The notes under the pieces: generated by a model
The model's input: the letters and a program-made list of their open reading frames with translations, nothing else
Database searches by the model: none
Told to the model about the DNA's origin: nothing
Shown: positions 1 through 7,257 of the stretch, in pieces
Layout of the letters: every line of letters starts with the position of its first letter
How positions within the stretch are numbered: position 1 is the stretch's first letter
Origin: CAZCAQ01 sp964496905
GTDB taxonomy: Bacteria > Patescibacteriota > WWE3 > UBA101185 > UBA10185
DNA: 64,000 nt
NCBI GenBank assembly: GCA_964496905.1
Contig: CAZCAQ010000004.1
Coordinates: 6,701 to 70,700 of the forward strand
Direction: 5' to 3'
Translations under genes and position numbers: made by a program

Positions 1-300
1 GTACTGGTGGGAGCACAAGGCGGGGGTATCCAACTCGTTAAGCCAGTTGATCCACTTGTAATTGGTAGCGGGGAGAATGGGTCAGCAGAACTTTGGGGCG
101 AATATGGGAATGTTGCGGTGCTGGAAATATCTGGCAAAACCACCACCGAATATGTGCCAAATGAGGGAGAGGTTAATCTGTTCGAAGTCAGGCACATAAC
201 AGCCCATGGCGACATTCTCCCAATAATTGTTGAAGGAACACCCTCTCCAATCGGCGCTGTGTTCATTACTCCAGTTCCAACAGTGCCTGTACGGGACTAA
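1..300 (+). CDS. Hypothetical protein, probably cut at its 5' end by the window edge
   Basis: The reading frame is open from the first base to a TAA at 298-300, so the gene probably begins upstream; a GTG at 7 is a possible but unsupported start with no ribosome binding site visible. The roughly 99 residues begin with a Gly-rich stretch and continue as alternating polar and hydrophobic segments typical of beta structure, ending in a Pro/Val-rich tail. There are no cysteines, membrane segment or motif I recognise. A nested hairpin followed by T's lies directly downstream, supporting this as the true end of a transcript. Function unknown. Confidence 0.5.
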   Translation, partial: VLVGAQGGGIQLVKPVDPLVIGSGENGSAELWGEYGNVAVLEISGKTTTEYVPNEGEVNLFEVRHITAHGDILPIIVEGTPSPIGAVFITPVPTVPVRD

Positions 301-304
301 ACTA

Positions 305-378
305 AGGCCTGATTTGCGAAAAGCATAAATTAAGACAAAACTTAATTTTTTGCCCGCACTTCAGGCCTGTTTTTTGTT
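305..378 (+). terminator. Nested hairpin terminator after the first gene
   Basis: An outer stem (305-312 with 361-368, AGGCCTGA/TCAGGCCT) encloses an inner 8 bp hairpin (327-334 with 341-348). A run of T's follows at 370-375. It ends the plus-strand gene and lies between two convergent genes, so the inner hairpin could also serve the minus strand. Confidence 0.7.
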
Positions 379-385
379 AAAAAAA

Positions 386-1423
386 TTATCTATTAGCCCT
401 AGGCTTAATACCAAGTGCTGCAACTGCTACTATACAATCTCTTGGGGTTGCAACTATATCTTTTCCATGTGCCTCTAATTGAGCAGCAATTTTGTTTCCG
501 TCTAAGCCTAACGCATAAGCCTCGGCCGCCGTCTTTTGGTAATCAAAATTATCACCAGGAGCAATTAGGTAAAATTGACTATTTGGGTATGCGCTCAATT
601 CTATTCGAGCATCTGACCTCCCAAACGTTTCGGCAGGAGCACTCCAAGTAGTGGTAATTGTAACCATCTTATTCAATTTGCCAGTTGCTATTGTACTACC
701 ATGCTCTCTTCTGCTAGATAAATTTATTTCTCCAGTCAATGCGCTCCGTATAAATCCTATTACTTCACGGTTTTGAGGGTTTGTTTCTGTATTACGTATA
801 TAAATGTTTGCTATTGTACCTGTAAAAGCACCTAAACTAGAATAGCTAACTTGAGCTTCAGCAAGGTATTTTTCAAATGTTCTTGGTGACATTTTGGCTT
901 CACTAGCTATTTCTTCAAATGGTTGCATAAGTTCTGTCAACAATACGGATGTGGCATCAGCAAGCATCTCTTTAGTAACTGGATTTCCTGTATAGGGCTC
1001 AAAGGCATCACTAAATTGGTCTAGTCTATGAGTAACCTCACCTATTAGAGCCATCTGCCTCATACCAATCAAAGCGAGCTCAGCCTGACCAGGAGGAAGC
1101 TCCATTAATTCATTTAATCTGACACCCTCCAAAAACGGATATGTGTCAACGAAACGTTCATGATTTAAAAGCGGTGATGCATTCAGCTTAGTTAGCGTGC
1201 TAATAACTCTTTCGTAACGCTGTGCTTCATAAGTGGACTCATTTTTAGCCTGAACCATAGATGATGAAATCTCATGACGTGTATCATCATTTAATGCAAG
1301 ATATTCCATATATATTTGCTCCTTAACATCTGGAGGCGTATCCTTTTTTACTAAACTCTCAAACACGTTTCTTGTCACTTCAGGATTAAATGAGGCTTCT
1401 TGAGTATGGTTTTCTAAAGACAT
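386..1423 (-). CDS. Hypothetical 345-residue soluble protein
   Basis: A complete frame with an ATG at 1423, no signal peptide and no membrane segment. The first 200 residues are rich in charged and helix-forming residues and look all-alpha. The last 130 include a Thr/Ile-rich beta-like stretch (ITTTWSAPAETFGR) and a helical Ala-rich end. I do not recognise a family. On the minus strand a GATAAT box lies 11 bases before the ATG. The gene is divergent from recG across a 90-base promoter region and convergent with the partial gene to its left. Its size and isolation suggest an accessory gene. Confidence 0.6.
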   Translation of the reverse strand: MSLENHTQEASFNPEVTRNVFESLVKKDTPPDVKEQIYMEYLALNDDTRHEISSSMVQAKNESTYEAQRYERVISTLTKLNASPLLNHERFVDTYPFLEGVRLNELMELPPGQAELALIGMRQMALIGEVTHRLDQFSDAFEPYTGNPVTKEMLADATSVLLTELMQPFEEIASEAKMSPRTFEKYLAEAQVSYSSLGAFTGTIANIYIRNTETNPQNREVIGFIRSALTGEINLSSRREHGSTIATGKLNKMVTITTTWSAPAETFGRSDARIELSAYPNSQFYLIAPGDNFDYQKTAAEAYALGLDGNKIAAQLEAHGKDIVATPRDCIVAVAALGIKPRANR

Positions 1424-1477
1424 AGTATAAACAAATTATCCACTTTTAAATTTAATGCGTCAAATAAGAATAATTAG

Positions 1478-1507
1478 TGCACATTTTTTAACAAATTAAA
1501 ATATAAT
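1478..1507 (+). promoter_or_regulatory. recG promoter, probably leaderless
   Basis: TGCACA at 1478-1483, an 18-base spacer, and a perfect TATAAT at 1502-1507. Only six bases separate the -10 box from the ATG at 1514, so transcription would start at or next to the start codon and no Shine-Dalgarno could be transcribed. Confidence 0.65.
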
Positions 1508-1513
1508 ATCCCC

Positions 1514-3145
1514 ATGACCCCACAAACCCCAATATCCAGCCTAACAGGCGTTGGACCTCGCTTTAGAACTCTGTTGCACAATCTAGGCATATTTACGGTT
1601 CAGGACCTTTTGTACCATTTTCCATCCAGATACGAAGATTTTACAAACACCAAGACAATTGTCGAAATTTTACCCAATGAAACTGTTACGCTTAAAGCCA
1701 ATTTAGTGGACATTCAGAACATTTTTACCAGAAATGGCAAAAAACTTACCAAAGCCCGTATTCGTGATGAAACAGGGGAGATGTATGTAATTTGGTTTAA
1801 TCAGCATTTTTTAAAAAAATCNNNNNNNNNNNNNNNNNNNNNNNNNNNNNNNNNNNNNNNNNNNNNNNNNNNNNNNNNNNNNNNNNNNNNNNNNNNNNNN
1901 NNNNNNNNNNNNNNNNNNNNNCAGCAAACAGCTATTACAGAAATTTTTGAAGATTTATCAAAACAGCATCCAATGAATCGATTACTCGAAGGAGATGTAG
2001 GAGCTGGGAAAACAATTGTTGCGATTTTTGCAGCCTATTTGTCCTATTTAAATGGCTACAAAACGCTATACATGGCTCCGACCGAAATTTTGGCTCAACA
2101 GCATTACGAGACGTTTTTACAAGTTTTAGCAGAGTTAAAAATTAATATTGTTTTACAAACTGGGTCGGTCAAAAAGAAGGAGTTTGGTGACATTACAATT
2201 GGCACACATGCACTTTTATATGGCAAAGAAGCCATAGACAACTTAGGCCTTGTCATAATAGACGAACAACACAGATTTGGCGTAGAACAGCGCACACGGC
2301 TTGCAAACTTAACAAACCAGGTAAAGTCTCCAAACCTTTTAACAATGACCGCAACGCCCATTCCGCGCACGTTAACGCTAACAATTTATGGGGATCTGAG
2401 TATTTCGGCTTTAAAGCCACCAACGAGCAAAATCCGCAAAACAACGACTCGCGTAATTCCCAATGATAAACGGCAGGCAACTTACGAATGGATTAAGTCC
2501 AAAAACAAGTCTACTTTTATAGTTTGCCCTTTTGTTGAGTCTTCAGAGCATGAATCTTTGGCAAACGTAAAATCGGCTCAAACTGAGTACGCAATGTTAT
2601 CGGATGGCGTGCTAAAAGGCATGAAAATGGGGCTACTACACGGAAAAATGAAGTCTGCCGAAAAGCAAGAAATTATCGAAAAATTTAAAAAAAATGAGAT
2701 TCAAGTGCTAGTTTCCACGCCAGTTATCGAAGTCGGTATTGATATTCCTGATGCTTCAATAATTGTTATCGAAAGCGCCGAACGATATGGACTGGCATCT
2801 CTTCACCAATTACGTGGTCGTGTCGGTCGAGATGGTGCCGAAAGTTTTTGTTTGTTATTTATGACCCATTTTAATAGACCTGCATATGACCGACTTAAAA
2901 ATTTAGAGTCGGTAAATGATGGTTTAGAACTTGCCGAAATCGACCTAAAACTTCGAGGTGGCGGAGATGTATATGGAACTATTCAAAGCGGATACAAATA
3001 TTTTAAACTTGCCGATTTATCTGATATCCGCAGCCTAGAGAAGGTCAAATTTTATACTCAACAGGTGTATGGTGAACTAAATAAGTACCCAATTCTGCGG
3101 CAGTTTTTAACGCAACAAGAACAACTTAACATAGGGCAAAACTAG
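1514..3145 (+). CDS. recG: ATP-dependent DNA helicase RecG (interrupted by an assembly gap)
   Basis: RecG is a superfamily 2 helicase that regresses stalled replication forks and processes branched recombination intermediates. The N-terminal wedge/OB region is visible (helix-hairpin-like GVGPRFRTLLHNLGI near residue 15, and the IRDETGEMYVIWFNQ strand). After the gap come motif I (GDVGAGKT), the APTEILAQQH segment, DEQH as motif II, TATPIPRT as motif III, and in the second RecA fold GIDIPDA and QLRGRVGRDG. The 100 N replace part of the wedge-to-helicase region. Bacterial RecG is usually near 680-700 residues, so roughly 150 residues are missing and the true gap should be longer than 100 bases. 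Apart from the gap there is no sign of damage. Confidence 0.93.
   Translation: MTPQTPISSLTGVGPRFRTLLHNLGIFTVQDLLYHFPSRYEDFTNTKTIVEILPNETVTLKANLVDIQNIFTRNGKKLTKARIRDETGEMYVIWFNQHFLKKXXXXXXXXXXXXXXXXXXXXXXXXXXXXXXXXXXQQTAITEIFEDLSKQHPMNRLLEGDVGAGKTIVAIFAAYLSYLNGYKTLYMAPTEILAQQHYETFLQVLAELKINIVLQTGSVKKKEFGDITIGTHALLYGKEAIDNLGLVIIDEQHRFGVEQRTRLANLTNQVKSPNLLTMTATPIPRTLTLTIYGDLSISALKPPTSKIRKTTTRVIPNDKRQATYEWIKSKNKSTFIVCPFVESSEHESLANVKSAQTEYAMLSDGVLKGMKMGLLHGKMKSAEKQEIIEKFKKNEIQVLVSTPVIEVGIDIPDASIIVIESAERYGLASLHQLRGRVGRDGAESFCLLFMTHFNRPAYDRLKNLESVNDGLELAEIDLKLRGGGDVYGTIQSGYKYFKLADLSDIRSLEKVKFYTQQVYGELNKYPILRQFLTQQEQLNIGQN
1822..1921. other. Assembly gap (100 N) inside recG
   Basis: Exactly 100 N, a standard placeholder for a gap of unknown size. 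The flanking sequences show no overlap. Comparison with the usual RecG layout suggests about 450 bases are really missing. Confidence 0.97.
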
Positions 3146-3218
3146 TGCTATAGTGCTACACATAAGTTAGACTTAAGCAGCAAAATAGTAGAAAATATCA
3201 CGATTTATAGAGGTATAA

Positions 3219-3410
3219 ATGACTAGGCAAAAGCTACTCACCTTAGAAGAGGCCCTGAAACTAAGCAAAACTCTAAATAAGGAGGGCTATTCTACCACCT
3301 CAATTGGCTATGGGTATGAAGACAACCCGGACATCCAATTCTATCGGGAGAAAGATAACGTGAGAGAAACTCTCATGGAAAACGGCAGTTGGGTTGTAGG
3401 TACATGGTAG
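3219..3410 (+). CDS. Small hypothetical protein, 63 residues
   Basis: An ATG at 3219 is preceded by AGAGG at a proper distance, giving a Shine-Dalgarno that most core genes here lack. The product is a small soluble protein with a helical N-terminus (LTLEEALKLSKTLNKEGY) and a short beta-like C-terminus ending in GSWVVGTW. No family recognised. It stands alone between recG and rsmD and is followed by its own hairpin terminator, like several other small orphan genes in this window. Confidence 0.55.
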   Translation: MTRQKLLTLEEALKLSKTLNKEGYSTTSIGYGYEDNPDIQFYREKDNVRETLMENGSWVVGTW

Positions 3411-3437
3411 CAAATTCATTAATCGGCTGTTGTCAAC

Positions 3438-3492
3438 GTGGCTTTTATTGTCCTAAACACAAAAATAGGATTCTAAAAGCCACATTTCTTTT
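3438..3492 (+). terminator. Rho-independent-type terminator
   Basis: A 10 bp stem (3438-3447 with 3474-3483, GTGGCTTTTA/TAAAAGCCAC) plus an inner stem (TCCTA 3451-3455 with TAGGA 3466-3470), followed by ATTTCTTTT. It insulates the small orphan gene from rsmD. Confidence 0.75.
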
Positions 3493-3521
3493 ACTAAGTA
3501 GTAATCTTTCGCACAAAATTG

Positions 3522-3527
3522 TAAAAT
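3522..3527 (+). promoter_or_regulatory. rsmD -10 box, probably leaderless
   Basis: TAAAAT at 3522-3527 lies nine bases before the ATG at 3537. No clear -35 box and no Shine-Dalgarno are visible. Confidence 0.5.
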
Positions 3528-3536
3528 CGCCCTGTT

Positions 3537-4112
3537 ATGGAAAAAAGCCGTATCCGCATTTCAGCAGGAAAATACAAAGGAAAATTTATTCTAGCTCCAA
3601 ATATCGAAACATTTCGATCTGTTCAAGATATTGCAAGACAGGCAGTTTTTTCAATAATTGGGAGCACTAACATAGAAGGCTCAAACTGCCTTGATTTATT
3701 TTCAGGAAGCGGAATTATGGGTTTAGAGGCATTAAGCCGTGGTGCTATAAAAACAGACTTGGTAGACGAGAACTACGAAGCAATTGGAGTTATACGCAAC
3801 TCCCTAAATACGCTAGAAATTGATGAAGAAACAGCACAAGCTCACCGAATTAAAGCAGTAAAATTTGTTCAAAAAGCTATAAAGAACAAGCAAAAATACA
3901 ACTTTGTTTTTTGTGACCCTTTTTATGACGATTTAAAACACAAGTATCTTTTTAGCCTTATACCTCAAATTCTTGATAAAAATGGAATTTTTGTCTTTTT
4001 TCATAGCCCTGAGCAAGCTACATATTATGAAGAAATTGCTCAAACAGCAGGGTTAGCGTTAGCTGAACGCCGAAAATTTGGTGAAGCCGCGTTTACTATG
4101 TTCACTCATTGA
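3537..4112 (+). CDS. rsmD: 16S rRNA (guanine-N2)-methyltransferase RsmD
   Basis: RsmD methylates G966 (E. coli numbering) of 16S rRNA using S-adenosylmethionine. The 191-residue product matches the usual length. It begins with the family's RISAGKYKG segment; the SAM-binding motif I is LDLFSGSGIMGLEALSRGA near residue 55, followed by an acidic VDEN strand end. The catalytic motif is DPFY near residue 130, where most members have DPPY, a conservative change. It starts immediately after a terminator with its own -10 box and is followed 34 bases later by rpmF, a common arrangement of rsmD upstream of L32 and lipid or ACP genes. Confidence 0.92.
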   Translation: MEKSRIRISAGKYKGKFILAPNIETFRSVQDIARQAVFSIIGSTNIEGSNCLDLFSGSGIMGLEALSRGAIKTDLVDENYEAIGVIRNSLNTLEIDEETAQAHRIKAVKFVQKAIKNKQKYNFVFCDPFYDDLKHKYLFSLIPQILDKNGIFVFFHSPEQATYYEEIAQTAGLALAERRKFGEAAFTMFTH

Positions 4113-4146
4113 CAAAACCTTTACTTACCAATATATTACCTTAGTC

Positions 4147-4302
4147 ATGGCACAAGTACCAAAAAGACGCCATAGTATTGGCAGAACAAGAAGAAAAAGA
4201 AACGCACATTATAAGGCAGATGTTCCACATACCATAAAGTGCAAATCATGCGGGGCTCAAAAGCTTTCGCATAGAGTTTGTCCTGAATGCGGAGCCAAGT
4301 AA
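4147..4302 (+). CDS. rpmF: 50S ribosomal protein L32
   Basis: The ATG at 4147 gives 51 residues starting MAQVPKRRHSIGRTRRKRN, the classic basic L32 N-terminus; an upstream in-frame ATG at 4078 lies inside rsmD and is not credible. Two CxxC pairs (CKSC and CPEC) form the zinc ribbon of the zinc-binding L32 type. The gene follows rsmD by 34 bases and is closed by a hairpin with a T-rich tail. Confidence 0.96.
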   Translation: MAQVPKRRHSIGRTRRKRNAHYKADVPHTIKCKSCGAQKLSHRVCPECGAK

Positions 4303-4303
4303 T

Positions 4304-4338
4304 CAACCCAAAACCCAATTAAAGGGTTGTTAGTCTTT
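4304..4338 (+). terminator. Terminator-like hairpin after rpmF
   Basis: CAACCC (4304-4309) pairs with GGGTTG (4324-4329), followed by TTAGTCTTT. The right arm overlaps the -35 region of the next promoter, so termination and re-initiation are closely packed here. Confidence 0.5.
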
Positions 4339-4355
4339 ATCAAACCTATTACTAT
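4327..4355 (+). promoter_or_regulatory. Promoter of the gap-interrupted gene, probably leaderless
   Basis: TTGTTA (4327-4332), a 17-base spacer, TACTAT (4350-4355), then eight bases to the ATG at 4364. The spacing matches other promoters in this window and is the main support for that ATG as a real start. Confidence 0.45.
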
Positions 4356-4363
4356 TTAACAAT

Positions 4364-4529
4364 ATGAGCNNNNNNNNNNNNNNNNNNNNNNNNNNNNNNN
4401 NNNNNNNNNNNNNNNNNNNNNNNNNNNNNNNNNNNNNNNNNNNNNNNNNNNNNNNNNNNNNNNNNNNNNAAGTTTGTAAATGGGGTACTGGGCTCAGTTG
4501 TAGACAAAAGACCTGTGCAAAAAAATTGA
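4364..4529 (+). CDS. Gene almost entirely lost in an assembly gap
   Basis: Only ATGAGC is left before the 100 N. After the gap one frame reads KFVNGVLGSVVDKRPVQKN and stops at TGA 4527-4529, and looks like a genuine C-terminus. Whether start and end belong to the same gene, and how long it is, cannot be told. The position between rpmF and an acyl-carrier-like gene is where plsX or another lipid gene sits in many bacteria, but nothing visible supports that identity. Confidence 0.35.
4370..4469. other. Assembly gap (100 N) between rpmF and the acyl-carrier-like gene
   Basis: Exactly 100 N with no overlap between the two flanks; the true size is unknown. It removes nearly all of the gene beginning at 4364. 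Confidence 0.97.
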
Positions 4530-4533
4530 GCTA

Positions 4534-4576
4534 CCACGCTATGTGGCGTGGCATCTCCAATGTTCGCTACGCGAAC
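4534..4576. repeat. Pair of short GC-rich hairpins
   Basis: Two perfect 6 bp stems lie side by side between a stop codon and the next start: CCACGC/GCGTGG (4534-4539 with 4546-4551) and GTTCGC/GCGAAC (4562-4567 with 4571-4576, three-base loop). They are more GC-rich than their surroundings and lack a T-run. They resemble small dispersed palindromic elements, but no second copy was noticed in this window. Confidence 0.4.
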
Positions 4577-4599
4577 TATGTAAATAATTAAAGGAAGTT

Positions 4600-4842
4600 A
4601 TGCAAGAAACAGCAATATTAAAAAAAATAAAAGAAATCCTAGCCGAAAATTTTGGAATTGATCCTTCAGAAGTATTGGAAGGTGCCTATTTTGAAGAAGA
4701 TTTAAACTTAGGCGAGTATGAAATGATCGAGCTTTTATCCGAACTTGAAGAAGCTTACCAAATTGAATTTGAAGCAGAAGATAAAATAGACTTAGAAACC
4801 GTTGGCGCTTTAGTAGCCATTGTGCGCGACAAAGCAGAGTAA
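4600..4842 (+). CDS. Acyl-carrier-protein-like protein lacking the phosphopantetheine serine
   Basis: An 80-residue, strongly acidic, four-helix protein that aligns with acyl carrier protein along its length (FEEDLNLGEYEMIELLSELE against the ACP pattern F-x-E-D-L-G-A-D-S-L-D-x-x-E-L). In ACP the serine of the DSL motif carries 4'-phosphopantetheine. Here the three positions read Gly38-Glu39-Tyr40, so the attachment serine is Glu39 and no prosthetic group can be attached at the usual site. The weak Shine-Dalgarno AAGGA precedes the ATG. The gene is four bases upstream of rnc, the same neighbour ACP has in many bacteria. It may be a structural relic that still binds a protein partner, rather than a fatty-acid carrier. 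Confidence 0.75.
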   Translation: MQETAILKKIKEILAENFGIDPSEVLEGAYFEEDLNLGEYEMIELLSELEEAYQIEFEAEDKIDLETVGALVAIVRDKAE

Positions 4843-4846
4843 TTTT

Positions 4847-5539
4847 ATGGCAATAGACTTAACAAAAATTTCCACGATACTTGGAACTAACATTGAAGAT
4901 GAAAAGTTGTTTCAAACAGCTTTTACTCACAGATCTTACTTAAATGAGCATACAAGTTATGAGTTACCATCAAACGAACGACTTGAATTTTTGGGAGATG
5001 CAGTGTTACAGCTTATTTCTTCTGAGTATCTTTACAACAATTTTTCCGAAAGTGAGGGGGTTTTAACAAGCTATCGCTCAGCTATAGTTTGCACCGAATC
5101 TTTAGCCAAAGAAGCGCTGCGACTTGGTTATGGAGAGTTTTTGCTGCTTTCTAAGGGTGAGGAAGACTCAGGAGGCAGACAACGTCCATATATTTTGGCA
5201 AATACGTTTGAAGCCGTTTTAGGCGCTTTGTACCTTGCCAAAGGCTACGACTATTGCAGGGAATTTTTAGCCAAAGAACTTTTGTATAAAACCAGCACCA
5301 TTATTAAAGAAGACTTATATAAAGATCCAAAATCCATGTTTCAAGAGCTAGCTCAAGAACGACATGGAATTACTCCAACTTACGAGGTTTTGGAGTCATG
5401 GGGAGCTGATCACGAAAAAACCTTTAAAGTAGGCGTTTACCTAAATAATGATCTTTATGGCGAAGGTGAAGGAAAAAGCAAGCAAAAGGCTCAACAATCG
5501 GCAGCAAAGGCTGGGTTGGATAAGTTTAAAAACCTTTAG
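4847..5539 (+). CDS. rnc: Ribonuclease III
   Basis: RNase III cuts double-stranded RNA, maturing rRNA precursors and structured mRNAs. The ATG at 4847, four bases after the preceding stop, gives 230 residues, the normal length; an upstream in-frame ATG inside the previous gene is rejected. The signature NERLEFLGDAVLQL near residue 45 holds the metal-binding Glu and Asp, and a second acidic site lies in NTFEAVLGALYLAKG near residue 120. The C-terminal 75 residues, from DPKSMFQELAQ to KAQQSAAKAGLDKF, are a double-stranded-RNA-binding domain. Probably cotranscribed with the acyl-carrier-like gene. Confidence 0.96.
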   Translation: MAIDLTKISTILGTNIEDEKLFQTAFTHRSYLNEHTSYELPSNERLEFLGDAVLQLISSEYLYNNFSESEGVLTSYRSAIVCTESLAKEALRLGYGEFLLLSKGEEDSGGRQRPYILANTFEAVLGALYLAKGYDYCREFLAKELLYKTSTIIKEDLYKDPKSMFQELAQERHGITPTYEVLESWGADHEKTFKVGVYLNNDLYGEGEGKSKQKAQQSAAKAGLDKFKNL

Positions 5540-5595
5540 TTATATTCTGTGATACTATCTCAAATACAACATTTTTAAGCCTATAGGAGTTAATA

Positions 5596-5871
5596 ATGAG
5601 TAAGTTAGTGTATTGGCCAAAAGAAGAGTTGGCGAAAAACGATCGGGATGTTTACTGGTTCAAGCCTACTAGTGAAAAGCGCAGACTGACTAGTCGAACT
5701 GTAACTGGGCATGTTATGCAGAATGGTAAGGTTATCGCGACTTTAACCTTTAAGCTGCCCGTCTCTGGAGATATTCATCTGGTCAAGGACGTGAATAACG
5801 GCTCGTTCTATATGTTCAAGACTGATCCAAAAACTGGGCTAATAGTTGGACACTATTACCCAATTAAGTAA
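5596..5871 (+). CDS. Small hypothetical protein, 91 residues
   Basis: The ATG at 5596 follows a good Shine-Dalgarno (AGGAG, seven bases upstream), and a possible extended -10 (TGTGATACT) lies about 40 bases before the start. The product is basic and beta-rich, with several aromatic residues (VYWPKEEL, DVYWFKP, GHYYPIK), and has no membrane segment. I recognise no family. Codons such as AAG, CTG and CGG are more frequent than in the flanking rnc and rpsP genes. A strong terminator follows. The gene behaves as a self-contained unit inserted between two core operons. Confidence 0.6.
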   Translation: MSKLVYWPKEELAKNDRDVYWFKPTSEKRRLTSRTVTGHVMQNGKVIATLTFKLPVSGDIHLVKDVNNGSFYMFKTDPKTGLIVGHYYPIK

Positions 5872-5904
5872 AAAACTTCAATCCAGACGTGTAGTTTAAA
5901 CCAT

Positions 5905-5933
5905 AAGGTAAGACCTAAAATCTTACCTTTTTT
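5905..5933 (+). terminator. Strong terminator after the small orphan gene
   Basis: A perfect 9 bp stem (5905-5913 with 5921-5929, AAGGTAAGA/TCTTACCTT) with a seven-base loop, followed directly by T's to 5933. Confidence 0.85.
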
Positions 5934-5948
5934 GTTACCTGCACACGG

Positions 5949-5977
5949 TGGACAACCCCTAATCACTCTGCTAAAAT
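5949..5977 (+). promoter_or_regulatory. rpsP promoter, probably leaderless
   Basis: TGGACA (5949-5954, one mismatch to TTGACA), exactly 17 bases, TAAAAT (5972-5977), then eight bases to the ATG at 5986. One of the best-formed promoters in the window; no Shine-Dalgarno fits in the few bases left. Confidence 0.7.
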
Positions 5978-5985
5978 CCCTTGGT

Positions 5986-6291
5986 ATGTCAGTAAGCATA
6001 AGACTAGCAAAAATAGGTAAAAGAAACGCCCACACTTTTAGAATAGTAACCGCAACAACTCGGTCAAAAAGGAATGGCAAGTTCTTAGACGTCATAGGTT
6101 TTTATAATCCTTCTACTACACCAATTCAATACAAGCTAGATGAGGAAAAATACACAGAATGGGTCAAAAAAGGCGCAATAGTCACTCCAGCAGTTCAAGA
6201 AATTATTGCAGGAAAATACACATTTAAGCCTTATCATCCAAATAAAGACAAAAAAGAGGCAACAGCGGCAGAAGCTCAACCTGAAGCATAA
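5986..6291 (+). CDS. rpsP: 30S ribosomal protein S16
   Basis: The start at 5986 (MSVSIRLAKIGKRNAHTFRIV) matches the S16 N-terminus; the in-frame ATG at 5932 overlaps the upstream terminator and promoter and is rejected. The product is 101 residues, with the conserved RNGKFLDVIGFYNPST segment and an extended Ala/Glu-rich tail. S16 stabilises the 5' and central domains of 16S rRNA. It heads an rpsP-khpA-trmD cluster, an arrangement common across bacteria. Confidence 0.96.
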   Translation: MSVSIRLAKIGKRNAHTFRIVTATTRSKRNGKFLDVIGFYNPSTTPIQYKLDEEKYTEWVKKGAIVTPAVQEIIAGKYTFKPYHPNKDKKEATAAEAQPEA

Positions 6292-6316
6292 AGTTTAATA
6301 AGCAGAAAAGCTACCT

Positions 6317-6607
6317 ATGCAAGAATATATAGAATTTTTAGTTAAACAAATAGTTACAAACCCCGACAGTGTTTCCGTTGAAGAAATTAAAGAAGACGAT
6401 AGTTCATTTACTTATGTAATTAGCGTAGCAAAAGAAGATATGGGCATTGTAATTGGTAGAGAAGGCCGCACTATTAAAAGCCTTAGAACTTTGGCAAAAG
6501 TAAAGGCAGTAAAAGACGACATTAGAGTAAATATTACTCTAAATGAACCCGCAGATAACGGTGTTGAAGCTAACGATAGCGAAACTAACGAAAATGCACA
6601 AGATTAA
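6317..6607 (+). CDS. khpA: KH-domain RNA-binding protein (KhpA/YlqC family)
   Basis: Small single-KH proteins bind structured RNA and, with KhpB, act in RNA regulation and ribosome or envelope control. The 96-residue product has the KH signature IGREGRTIKSLRTLAK near residue 50, containing the GxxG loop (GREG). The canonical rpsP-khpA-trmD order supports the call. The C-terminal 20 residues are an acidic, Asn-rich tail beyond the usual family length of about 75-80. The end overlaps trmD by 14 bases, suggesting translational coupling. Confidence 0.9.
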   Translation: MQEYIEFLVKQIVTNPDSVSVEEIKEDDSSFTYVISVAKEDMGIVIGREGRTIKSLRTLAKVKAVKDDIRVNITLNEPADNGVEANDSETNENAQD

Positions 6608-7247
6608 TATTGTAACTCTTTTTCCTCAAGTTTTTGACAAGTTTTTTGAACTAATTCCATACAAAAATTTAATTAAAAACGGTTCTTTACAAGTTAATCT
6701 AATTAATTTGCGAGACTTTGGAATAGGGAATTACAACAAAGTTGATGACAAACCCTATGGCGGCGGTCCAGGTATGGTTTTAATGGCAGAACCTATTTTT
6801 AACGCTTTGCAAACAATTAAATCCACAAGCAACCACAAAATTTTACTAAGCCCACGCGGGACGAGATTTACTCAAAAAAAAGCAGTTGAACTAAAAGATT
6901 TGGATGAGATTACACTAATTTGTGGCAGGTACGAGGGAGTTGATGCACGTGTTGAAGAAAAGTGTGACGAGCTTATTTCGGTAGGCGATTTTGTATTAGC
7001 TGGAGGAGAAGTTGCCGCTCTAAGCGTTATGGAGGCTATTTTAAGACTCTGTGAAGGTGCTTTAGGCGACATTGAATCAACAGTGGACGAATCTTTTGCG
7101 GAATACAGTAACGAGCAAGTAGAATATCCTCAATATACTCGCCCAGAAGAATTTAAGGGCAAAAAAGTGCCAGATGAACTTTTGTCGGGAAATCACAAGC
7201 TTATTGCCGAGTGGCGAGAAAAAAACAAAATCCGCAGTTTAAACTGA
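6594..7247 (+). CDS. trmD: tRNA (guanine-N1)-methyltransferase TrmD
   Basis: TrmD methylates G37 of tRNAs to prevent frameshifting, binding SAM in a deep trefoil knot. The ATG at 6594 (MHKINIVTLFPQVFDKFF) gives 217 residues, a compact but intact form; the in-frame ATG at 6543 lies well inside khpA and is rejected. Visible family features are KPYGGGPGMVLMAEP, the knot-region GRYEGVDARVEEKCD, the SVGDFVLAGGEVAALSVMEA core and the C-terminal YTRPEEF and LSGNHKLIAEWR. Its end is ten bases from the end of the convergent pilO, so this operon and the pilus operon meet tail to tail without a clear terminator. Confidence 0.96.
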   Translation: MHKINIVTLFPQVFDKFFELIPYKNLIKNGSLQVNLINLRDFGIGNYNKVDDKPYGGGPGMVLMAEPIFNALQTIKSTSNHKILLSPRGTRFTQKKAVELKDLDEITLICGRYEGVDARVEEKCDELISVGDFVLAGGEVAALSVMEAILRLCEGALGDIESTVDESFAEYSNEQVEYPQYTRPEEFKGKKVPDELLSGNHKLIAEWREKNKIRSLN

Positions 7248-7257
7248 AACATTTTGG

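Noticed and set aside
3389..3670. Open frame of 93 codons across the rsmD start
   Set aside because: It runs through a terminator hairpin and overlaps rsmD in another frame; no family similarity.
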